The position numbers were made by a program, and so were the translations under genes. From NCBI GenBank assembly GCA_022828595.1, contig JAKGHH010000002.1, positions 41,820,222-41,884,221 of the forward strand: a stretch of DNA of 64,000 nucleotides. The letters are read 5' to 3'. Origin of the DNA: Nelumbo lutea. Taxonomy: Eukaryota; Streptophyta; Magnoliopsida; Proteales; Nelumbonaceae. Within the stretch, counting starts at the first letter, position 1; each line of letters opens with the position of its first letter. This document shows, in pieces, positions 37,601-49,600 of this stretch. Below the pieces are notes generated by a model. The model was not told the origin of the DNA, did not search any database, and was given only the letters and a program-made list of their open reading frames with translations.

Positions 37601-40600
37601 GTATCAGAACAGTAAGGTCGTATTCTCCTTTCTGTTAGTCTCATTCTTTCTTGTTGCTGTTCTCTTTCTGGGTTTGCCGCCAACTCTCACGGTAATCTTT
37701 ATTTTTCGGCTGACTTGAGTGGAGGTTCAATAAGGGGCTGAAAAGGAGCTGTCGTTTTGTGGGCCTTGAGGTGAGAATGCCTCCGGTCGCTGTCATGGTG
37801 GTCGTTGAAGTGGTATACTAAACCCTCTATTCAGTGTACGAAGAGGGCTGAATATGGATAGGTATGAACACTGCTGTCGTGTGTTCAAGTAAGGGACCGT
37901 GAATGTTTTTTTTGCTTCAAAAGTTGGTTGTTGTGGAGCTTGGTGTGACTGATATGCATATCAGTCGTTTTCCTCTGCATTTTTTTCCTCATATGTGTGC
38001 TGAAAGAAGAGTTGTCGACTGCTGAAGTTCACGACAGCAATGGTGTGGTGGTGATTGTGTCGTGGTGATTGGTGTGTCTATGATTCTAAATACTTAAAAG
38101 TGGACTCCTAGACCTTGTGTGTAATCAGTTCTGCAGTATGAAGAATGAGTGTTCGATGTAATGACTGAGTGATTTCAGCCTTAGTGTGTTGATGGTGAAT
38201 GGTTCTGCAGTTTGCAGTCCAGGTGTTTGATGTGATGACTGAGTGATTTCAGCCTTAGTGTGTGGTGTGTAATGTGCATTTGAAGAAGTTGGAGTTGGTG
38301 TGTTATAAGTGAGATAAGTCTTGTGAAAGTGTGTGAGGTTGTGTTGTATATTTGAAGGTGAAATAATTAAGATGACTTCATTTGAAGATGGGAATGACAA
38401 CAAAACAGGTGTCATGCTTTCTCCAGACTGTCTAAGTGTTCAAATGACATCCATCAAATTGAATGGTGAGAATTATGTACCATGGGAAAAATCTGTGGAG
38501 GTGTTCTTGAAGGCCAAGATGAAGGTAAAACATGTGAGAGAGGAGAAACCTCTCTCTGATTCCCCTGGGTTCAGTGACTGGGAACAAGAAGATGCACATA
38601 TAATGATATGGCTCTGGAACAGCATGGAACCAAAGATTAGTGTGAACTTCATGTTCCTAGATACAACTAAGGAAATCTGGGATCATGCTAAGAAGTTGTA
38701 CTCTGGACAAGACAATACAACTAGGGTGTATCAGTTGTACCAAGAGTACTTCAATTTGAAGCAAGGGAGTCAAAGCTTAGAAGTGTACTATGCAAGTTTG
38801 AGGAACATCCGTAATGAGCTCAATGTGTATCACCCTCTAACATCAGATGTTCAGATCCAACAACAGCAACGTGAGCAGCTTGATGTGACAAGAATTCTTG
38901 TGGGTTTGAAGGCTGAGTATGAGCCTGTCAGAGCACAAATATTGGGGGGATCTGCTCTCCCCTCACTTGAAGAAGTTTTTGCCCGTCTTAAGAGGACATC
39001 CATTGAGTCGGTAGAACATTCTTCTCTCTCTGATAGATCTGGTTTGGTAGTGACTAAAGGGGGTAGTCGTGGGAATAGAAGTGGTTGTGGCAGTAGTGGA
39101 CTCCCAAGCAACCGTGGTGGTCACATGTTTAGCCGGGTTGGTGGCTGGATTGGAGGTCGGAACTCAGGGGGAGGCCGTGGAAAAGGAAGGAGTAATGCCC
39201 AGAGAAAGTGTACACATTGTGGTTTAGAGGGGCACACAGTTAATTTTTGCTATGATTTGCGTGGTCCACCCAACACTTGGGCTAACCATGCTATGACTAA
39301 GAGTAGTGGCACAATTACTGAAAGCCAGCAAACTGGCCCAATCCCCTCCAGATCTGCTTGTGCTTCTGGGAGGAAAATGGTGAATGTACCGCGTGTAGTA
39401 TATGAGCAATTCCTTCAAACATCTCAGCAGAACACCACTACACTAGCTCATTCAGGTATGGCTTGCTTAGCTTCCAAAGCCTCTCACTGGATCATTGACT
39501 CCAGAGCCTCGGACCATATGTCTGGGACTCTTGATGTATTTTCTTCCCTTTCTCGCTCCTCCACATCTCAAACAGTTACACTTGCTAATGGTTCTACATC
39601 TCCTATCTGTGGTGTTGGTGATGTTGATCTCTCCTCCTTGTCTTTATCATTTGTTTTATATGACCCTAAGTTCCCTTTTAACCTTATGTCTGTTAGTATA
39701 TTAACCAAGTCTCTTAATTGCTTTGTAACCTTCTATCCTTCTTCTTGTGTGTTTTAGGATTTGAAGACGGGGAGGAAGATTGGTGGAGGGCATGAAGCAG
39801 GTGGATTGTATTACCTTGATGGTGGTGGCCCTCCAATAGCCTTTCAGTCATCTCTTACTCCTCTTCAATGGCACTGCAGACTTGGTCATCCTTCTCTCAA
39901 GACTCTGAAGTTGTTGGTTCCTTCCTTGAGTCATCTTTCATCGTTAGATTGTGAGTCATGTCAATTGGGAAAACATCATAGAGTCTCATTTAGTCCAAGA
40001 GTTGATAGTCGTGTCTCAAGTCCTTTTTCTTTAGTTCATTCTGATGTATGGGGTCCAATTAAAGTGGTGTTATACAATGGGTATAAGTACTTTGTAATCT
40101 TTGTTGATGACTTTTCAAGGATGACATGGATTTATCTTATGAAAGACCGTAGTGAATTATTCTCTATTTTTCAAAAATTTTATGCTGAAATACGCACTCA
40201 ATTTGGTGTTTGTTAACTGGTATATTATATGTACTGTACACGGGCTTAGTACCCGCAGGGGTATTTTCGTAGTTCTGTATACATTTTGTTATGTACGGCC
40301 AAAACAGTATAAATAGATAGCTTCACTTGACTGAAGCTAAGTTTTGTTGAGGCCTTAACTCAATTGCCTCTTATTCTTCTTCCTCTTCTCCTTCTTTCTT
40401 CTTCTTTTCTCCTTCTTCTTTTCTTCTTCTTCTTGGTCTCTTGCTCAACATGGTATCAGAGCAGGTTCGTCCATGCCTAGAAAACAACTAGCTGAGATCT
40501 CTCTCCTCAGCTGCAAAGGAGTTATAGAACTGATGCTCGAAGACAAGGAAGAGGAAGCTTTCCTAGTGCTGCGGTTAGTCTCCACTGTCGAGTAGGGCTC

Positions 40601-43600
40601 TGCTACAAGTATGCTGACTGTTCAACTTCCTAGCACAGAAAAAAGGTTCGGCTACATGTTTTTTTGCTAGTAACTCGATTGCTTTGGCTAAGAGGACTGT
40701 AGAAATCCATCCCAGATGTTCGAAGGAAGGCTCTGACCTGAAGGGAAATTCGAGTTCATGATTGATGACTATGCTGCCTATTGTTGGTACTGAGATTTTT
40801 TTTTCTTTCTCTTCCTATTTATGGCTTCTTGCATGACTATTAATGCTCCAGAATCTGAGTAGGGACTGTTCCCCTTCCTCCGATTGTATGTTGCCCTAGT
40901 CTGCACTCTAAGAAGCTGTTGATGAACCCTAGAACTTGAGTGATTGTTCGGCTGCCCTGGAAAGTGGATATCAGCCGATTAGGTGTGGTGAATCACCACT
41001 CGTATTTCTGCTCCTACTGTGACTTTTTTTTTGGCTGAGAAGCTGTATCAAGGTTGTGAACTGTAGGTCTTTCAGACCTGGTTACACTGCATGTGCAGTT
41101 CGTATAGTGTTTTGTGGACTCCTACACAGTGTAGGTGATAAACCCTAGTACTGCAGTTGCAGTGTTTGTGCTTGGTTCTCTGTGGGGCCGAAAATCAGCA
41201 AGTGTCCTGTTGTGGACTGTTGCATCTCTATAAGACTGTGTTTTGGTTTTGTGTATTTCTAAAGTGAAGAATCATGAGTAGTGAAGATTCAGCTACATCC
41301 GAAATCTCCACAATGCTGAATGGAATGAGTGGGAATAGTGATCTATCCTTCCCTATGGCTGTTGTTCCTCTTGACGGGTTAAACTATCTAGAGTGGTCAA
41401 GGGGGATCAAACTATACATAACTGCAAGGGGAAAAGTAGGTTACATAAATGGAAGAATCAAAGAACCACCTTCTGAAAATGCAAAACATGGTAAATGGGA
41501 TCAGGAGAATAGTATGGTTATGTCGTGGCTTTTGATCTCCATGCAACCGCAAATAAGGAAGAACTTCATGTGGGCTGAAACTGCAAATGAGATATGGGAT
41601 CAGGCAAAGTCCACCTATTCTGAACTTCGACACTATGCCAAAATTTATCAACTGCAAGCAGCTTCATCTACTTGTAAACAAGGGGAAAGGAGTTTATCAG
41701 TTTATTACTCTGATCTGACAACTGTTTGGAAGGAGCTGGACCATTACCAGAACATTGAGTGGAAGTGTGAGGAAGATGCAAAATTGTATAAGAAACTTGT
41801 CTCACAGCAAAGGGTGTTTGCCTTTTTACATGGTCTCAATCCTATCTATGAACCCATCAGAGTACAAATTCTAAGTTCAAAGGATATTCCTTCAATTCAG
41901 GAGGTCTATGCTCTTGTCCAGTCTGAAGAGAGCAGAAGGAACTTGATGAACAACACCGGAGGGAATGCAATTGTGTTGGTAGCAAAGGGGGGTCCCTCTA
42001 CTAGTGGTGGACCTTCTTTCAAGAGAGGAGATCTCCAGAAGAAAGCAGAAGATAAGGAAAAATTGTGGTGCACTAATTGTCAGAAGCCCCGGCACACCAA
42101 AGATACTTGTTGGGATCTCCATGGGAAACCAAAGTGGGCTCAGGATTTACCTAAGAAGCAAGGTTCAGATGGTATTAGATGACCCGGGCAGCAAGGTACC
42201 AAGAAACATCACATGGCCAATATGGTTACTCGGGAGAATCAGCCCTCCACCTCCACTATGACTCAACCACCTCATGACCAACATAACTACTCTGGATCCA
42301 ACCCAAGAGAGGATATTGTCAACTCCTTCCGTGACCATTTGGAGTTTTATGGTAGAACAATTCGCCAGATGGATGATCCTCCCACCACCTCTTTTGCATC
42401 CACATCAGGTAATCCTGCCACAGCTTTCCATGTTGCTTCTCACGACCTTGACTCTCCATGGATCATTGATTCTGGAGCATCAAAACACGACCGGTATGTC
42501 CTCTTTCTTCCAAACTTATCACCCCCTTTCCGGAAGAGATAAAGTGAGACTAGCTGATGGATCATACTCTCCCATAGTTGGTCAAGGAACTCTCTCTCTT
42601 CCCCTTGGCCTTACTCTTTCTAATGTTCTTCATGTTCCAAAATTTCCTATGAATCTGTTTTCAGTCAGTAGTGTTACAGATTCCTTAAATTGTTCCGTGA
42701 CTTTTTTCCCTTTCTATTGTGTGATTCAGGATCTGGCCTCGGGGAGGACGATTAGTAGAGGTCGTATGGTTGATGAACTCTATATGCTGGAGAATACGGC
42801 TGGCCTTCTTGTTACAGAGTCTATGAGTCAGTTCAAAAAGAGTAAAATGTATTTATGGCATTGTCGTTTGGGTCACTTGTCTTTTGAGTCGTTGAAAGTT
42901 GTTTTCCCAGAAATGTGTAAGTCCATGACTGTTTCCAACTTTTCTTGTCAAACATGTCAATTAAGCAAGCATTGTAGAACTCAATTTCCTCAAAGAAATA
43001 GTAAATCTGAGTTTCCTTTTCACATTGTGCATTCGGATGTGTGGGGCCCTATTACTTTACCTTTTGAGAGTGGCTACAAGTACTTTATTACCTTCATTGA
43101 CGATTATTCCAGATACACTTGGGTATATCCAATGTGAACCCATGAGGAAGTACAAAAAATTATCCAAGATTTTCAGTGGATGGCCTTCACCCAATTTCAA
43201 ACCGAAATTCAAATATTTCAATCGGACAATGCAAAAGAGTTTTTTCATAGTGACCTCACGGAGTTCTTTGATTCACATGGCTCTCTTCACCGGAGCTCTT
43301 GTGCCCGCACACCACAACAAAATGGTGTGGCTGAACGGAAGAACCGTCACCTTCTTGAAGTGGCACGGGGTTTACTACTTCACATGAATGTTCCCAGATG
43401 TTTTTGGCTTGAGGCTGTCCTTTGTTCTACATACCTCATTAACCGAATGCCCTCTCGTTGGTTAGAGTACAAAGCTCCACATCAGCTTCTCTTTCCTAAG
43501 GCCCCTCTTCTTTCTATTCCTCCCCGTGTTTTTGGTTGTCGGTGTTTTGTCCAAAACCTTTCCCCCACTCGGGAAAAATTGGGCTCTCGTGCTATCCCAT

Positions 43601-46600
43601 GTATATTTCTTGGCTACTCATTCTCTTAGAAATGGTATCGTTGCTTTGATCCTGTTTCACGGAAATTCTATGTCTCCATGGATGTTACTTTCTTTGAGGA
43701 TGAGCCCTTCTTTCCTGTTTCTCCTCAGGGGGAGTGTAGGTATGAGGAGAAACTGATTCAACTTCCTCCTCTTCATACTCCTCCTTCTCCCCTTCCTCCT
43801 TCTGATCCTCCACCTTTCCGTGTTTTTTCTCGTCGTCGTAAAGGCCAATCAGGTTCAAAAGCTTAGGAGAATCTAGAAGCCGTACCTCAAATGCCATTAG
43901 ATTCCTTGGGGGAAGATCATACTCACTCAGGTAACTTGACTCCCAACCTCCCTGTTGCTAATGATCTTGACCTTCCCATTGCCCACAGGAAAGGTGTTAG
44001 GTCGTGCACCACCAAACACCCCATTTCCAACTTTGTTTCCTATGAGAATATCTCACCTTCATTTCGTGCTTTTCTTACCTCCATTGACAGCATCCCTATT
44101 CCCAAGAATGTGGTAGAAGCTCTCTCAGTACCAGAATGAATGAAGGCCATGAAGGAAGAAATTGATGCTCTTCATAAGAATGGCACATGGGAACTTGTTG
44201 ATCTCTCCAAGGGAAAGGATCCAGTTGGATGTAAATGGGTGTTTACTGTTAAGCATGGGGCTGATGGAACCGTGGAGAGGTATAAAGCTCGTTTAGTGGC
44301 AAAGGGTTTCACTCAAGTATATGGGGTTGATTATGCAGAAACCTTTGCACCTATTGCCAAAATGAACTCTATTAGAGTCCTCTTCTCTCTTGCTGCCAAT
44401 CTGAATTGGGATCTATATCAGCTCGACATCAAGAATGCCTTCTTGAATGGTGACCTTGAAGAGGAAGTTTATATGGTTCAACCCCCCGGTTTTTTGGTTC
44501 AAGGAAGTGAACAAAAGGTGTGCAAGTTGAAGAAGTCTTTATATGGGCTGAAGCAATCACCAAGGACTTGGTTCAACAGATTTCACACTACAGTCCAGAA
44601 GAGGGGATACAAGCAATGTCAGTCAGATCACACACTGTTTGTAAAGAGAGTATAAGGTAAAATGGCTGCCCTAATAGTATACGTGGATGACATAATTATT
44701 ACTGGTGACTGGAAGGATGAAATTCAAAGTTTGAAGGGCTTCCTTGCCACTCAGTTCGAGGTGAAAGATCTAGGTCCCGCCAAATACTTCCTTGGGATTG
44801 AGGTTGCCCGATCAAAAAGGGGTATCTTCATCTCTAAAAGGAAATATGTCCTAGAGTTGCTTAAGGACACTGGAAAGATTGGGGTTAAACCAGCTAACTC
44901 TCCCATTGATCCCAACCATAAGTTAAGTGACAGTCAAGGTGAACCACTTAAGGATGTGAAGCAATTTCAGAGGCTTGTAGGGAGATTGTTGTACCTCTCT
45001 ATGACTCGTCCAGACATAGCATATGCTGTTGGTGTCCTCAGTCAGTTCATGCATGCACCTAGGTCCACCCACCTTGAAGCAGTAGAGAGAGTACTACGGT
45101 ATCTTAAGAAGTTCCCGGGTGCTGGTTTATTATTCCAAAAACATGGACACTTGAGGGTTGAAATTTACACAGATGCAGATTGGGCTGGATCTCAAAGTGA
45201 CAGAAGGTCTACTAGTGGTTACTGCACCTTTGTAGGAGGGAACCTGGTTACTTGGAGGAGTAAGAAGCAAACTGTGGTAAATAGATCCAGTGCTGAAGCT
45301 GAGTACCGTGCAATGGCACACAGAGTAGCCGAAGGTATGTGGATAAAGAATCTATTGGGAGAGTTGGGTTTTCCAGTTGGTAAACCCATGACTCTACTTT
45401 GTGACAACAAGGCAGCTATCAGTATTGCTGCCAACCCGGTACTACATGATAGAACAAAGCACATTGAAGTTGACAAGCATTTTATCAGAGAGAAAATCAT
45501 CACAAGCGAATTATGCACTCCATACATCAGCTATGAAGACCAACTTGCAGACTTATTTACAAAAGGGCTAAACTATTCCAGACATCAAGGTCTCCGTGAC
45601 AAGTTGGACATGATTGATATCTATGCCCCAACTTGAGGGGGAGTGTTAACAGGTGTATTATATGTACTGTACATAGGCTTAGTACCCGTAGGGGTATTTT
45701 CGTAATTCTGTATACATTTTGTTATGTATGGCCAGAACAGTATAAATAGATAGCTTCACTCGACTGAAGCTAAGTTTTGTTGAGGCCTTAACTCAGTTGC
45801 CTCTTATTCTTCTTCCTCTTCTCCTTCTTTCTTCTTTTCTCCTTCTTCTTTTCTTCTTCTTCTTGGTCTCCTGCTCAACAGTGTTCATATTAAAATTCTT
45901 CGTTCTGATAATGCCAAAGAATACAACTCCTCACCATTTCAGCAATACCTAGAACATCATGGGATAATTCATCAAACTTCTTGTGCCTACACCCCACAAC
46001 AGAACGGTGTAGCTGAACGGAAAAATCGACATCTTCTTGAAACTGCTCGATCCTTGATGATCAATATGAATGTCCCAAAGCCTTTTTGGAGTGATGCTGT
46101 TCTCACATCCTGTTTTCTGATCAATCGGATGCCCATGTCAATCCTTGGAAGTCAATCCCCTTTCTTCGTGTTGTTTCCCACTTTGTCTCCATTTCCTCTC
46201 ACGCCAAGAGTCTTTGGTTGTGTTTGTTTTGTTCAACACTTGGGGCCTGGGGTACACAAGCTAGATGCTCGAGCTACTAAGTGTATCTTTCTTGGCTACT
46301 CGATGACTCAGAAAGGGTATAAGTGTTATAACCCTAAATCCCATAAATCGTTTGTGTGCTCTGATGCCACCTTTGAATCAGTTCCGTTTTTCTCAAAAGT
46401 TGGGGCCTCTTCCTCTCCTTCTGTGGTTCCTCTTCCTGTACCTGTTGTGGACACCCTTCCCGTAGCTCCTATTTCTACTGCAGATGCACATCCTAATCCT
46501 GTTACTACTGAGAAGCCACCAATCACTCAAGTGTATACCCGCAGAAGTGCATCGGACCCTCCTCCACTTCAGCCCCTGTCGACAAATCTTGCTACTACTA

Positions 46601-49600
46601 CTTCTCCCTCAAATCTTGATCTTCCTATTGCTCTGCGGAAAGGTAAACGTACTTGTACTTCTCATCCCATTTTACACTATGTTTCTACTGCTCGCCTTTC
46701 TGCTTCACATTGCAATTTTATATCATTACTCTCATCTGTTTCCATCCCCAAGACTATCCAGGAAGCTCTTACCTCCCTAGGGTGGCAGCAAGCCATGGAA
46801 GAAGAACTCTCTGCTCTACAACATAATCACACGTGGGAACTCACCGCTCTTCCTCCCGGAAAGCACACTGTTGGGTGTAAATGGGTCTACACAGTGAAGT
46901 ATCTTCCTGATGGTAGTGTGGAACGATTGAAGGCAAGATTAGTGGCCAAGGGTTATTCTCAGTTGTATGGTGTGGACTATATGGAGACATTTTCTCATGT
47001 GACTAAGATTGGTTCAGTTCGGGTGTTGATTTCATTAGCTGCTATGTATGATTGGCCTCTTGTACAACTTGACATAAAAAATGCCTTCCTACATGGTGAT
47101 CTCGTTGAGGAAGTGTATATGGAGCAACCACCAAGGTTTGTTGCTCAAGGGAAGGCTGGTAAGGTGTGTAGGCTCAAGAAGGCAATTTATGAACTGAAAC
47201 AATCTCCACGTGCTTGGTTTGGCAGGTTCAGTGAAGTGGTGAAAGCCTTTGGGATGAAACAGTGTCAGGTTGATCATTTTGTGTTCATCTATAACTCAAA
47301 GGATGGGAAAATCTTGCTAGTCTATATGTGGATGATATTGTCATAACTGGGAGTGAAAGCAATGGAATTGACAGGTTGAAGAAATTCTTACAGGACCACT
47401 TCAATATGAAAGATCTGGGGAAGCTGAAACTGGGAATAGAGGTTGTGAGGTCAAAACATGGGATCAACTTATGTCAGAGAAAATATGTTCTTGATCTACT
47501 TGAAGAAATAGGGTTGTTAGATGCTAAACCAGCAGAGACTCCTATGAAACTCAATGCCAAGTTGAGTGTTGATGCAAGTGAAGAGTTTGATGATCCTAGA
47601 AGATACAGAAGGTTGGTGGGAAAGTTGAACTACCTGACCATTACCCGACCATATATATCATTTGCTGTGAGTGTGGTGAGTCAGTTTATGCAACATCCTC
47701 GAGTTCCTCACTGGGAAGTTGTTCTAAGAATTGTTAGGTACCTAAAGGGTGCTCCAGGTCGTGGTTTGTTATACCAAAATGGAGGAACTCTTGAAATAGT
47801 AGGGTACACAGATGCTGACTGGGCTGGCTCTATATCAGACAGGAGATCAACTACAGAGTATTGTACCTTCCTTGGTGGCAATCTTGTAACTTGGAAGAGC
47901 AAGAAACAAACAGTGGTGGCAAGAAGTAGTACAGAAGCAGAGTACAGGGCTATGGCCCATACCACATGTGAACTAGTATAGCTGAAGAACTTGCTACAAG
48001 AGATTGGATTCTCAGTTGACAAACCCATGAAACTATATTGTGATAACCAAGCTGTTGTTCACATCTCTTCCAATCCCGTCTTCCATGAGAGAACTAAGCA
48101 TATTGAGGTTGATTGTCACTTTGTGAGAGAGAAAGTGATAAGTGGGGTGATAACCACATCTCATGTGATCTCAGGAAATTAGTGGGCAGATCTCTTCACA
48201 AAGGGATTGTCACAGGGAAGAATAGATTACATTTGCAACAAGCTGGGACTATATGATATATACTCTCCAGCTTGAGGGGGAGTGTTAGAATGCTCGAGTC
48301 AGGGGTATTTTAGTCATTTTGGTTTATCTGCTTGAGAGTGAAGGGTCTATTGTATATGAGTTCAAGTTATGTGTCCCATCTACTATGAGGGACAAAATGG
48401 TCTTTCTTGTAACTCTATGATTTTGAATAAATACAAGTGGGTCGACTAGGGGAGTTGGAATTTTTAACACTCTTCTAGTCTGGCCGAACCTTCTTCTTCT
48501 TTCTCCTTTCTTTCTTCTTCTCTACTTTGACCTAGAATCTACTAGGGTTTACTTACAACAATAAAAGAAAAGATTAAAATAAAACTAATCCTAGATAAGA
48601 TAGAATAAAACTTATCCTACTAGGAAAGTTGATCCTAATCAATTAAATCCAAGTACATCTCAGGGTGTCACAAGAATACTCTTAATGGGGTCCACAATTT
48701 CCTACAATTTGTTTTATGTTTAAGTAGTGTTCTATCTGTCTTATGAGTTAATGGGCCTGTTAACCTCTTTTTAATTTCTTTTTAAGTTCTTGTTTTGCTG
48801 GCCACCCACTTAAAGGGCAGATTTGTAATTAGCATAATTGATTAAGATTAATAAATGATTAGTGAAGGGAGAGAAGTATCCACCAAACTCTCTTCTCCTT
48901 TCTCTTCTTCTCCATCTTCTTCTTCTATTCTGATGTAACCTTCTTTTCTCTCTCACTTTTCATATTTTTTATCAGTTTTATATCAGATTTGAAGGATAGA
49001 TTCACATCTTTCAAGGGAGAGGACAACACCTTTTCAAAGCACACACCGGAAGGGAAGAAGGAAGGGACGTTGAGAAATCTGAAATAGGGCTGGAGCTGCA
49101 GGACACTCACTCTGTTGAAGAGGGGAAGTCAAGGAGTCACTCGAATGAGGAAGACAACGAAGGAGATGGTACAAGGGGCATAGCGATAATTTTGGGTGGG
49201 ATAGGGACATTAATAGAGAAGCACGTGGCGGGAGTTGACGAGGATATTACGAAGAGGTGCAGACTGGAGGGTGGGAGCTTAAGAGCGCACCTTGAGGGGA
49301 GATGTGAAGGGTCACAGGGATCGTTTAAGACATCAGATTCTAAGAGTGGGGACCATTCTCTGAGGTCAAGGCTTAAAAGGATTTGAAGCAGTTTTAGGCG
49401 CAACAAATTAAAGGTTAGGAAAGGCTTTGGCACCAAGGCTTTGCAGCTCAAGAGGAGGAAAGAAAAGAGGGATTTTCACAGGTTTTGAACAAGAAAGATG
49501 GAGGACTGGGTTTGAATCATTGCAAACTACAACCTAGGAAGAAAAACTTAAGTCTGAAGAATAAGGAGAGTCGAACTGATGAGAAGGAGCTTCATCATCT

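Noticed and set aside
25330..49016. Target duplication for copia A
   Set aside because: GTCAA left of the 5' LTR does not match TCTTT right of the 3' LTR; I could not define a duplication, so ends may have mutated or recombined.
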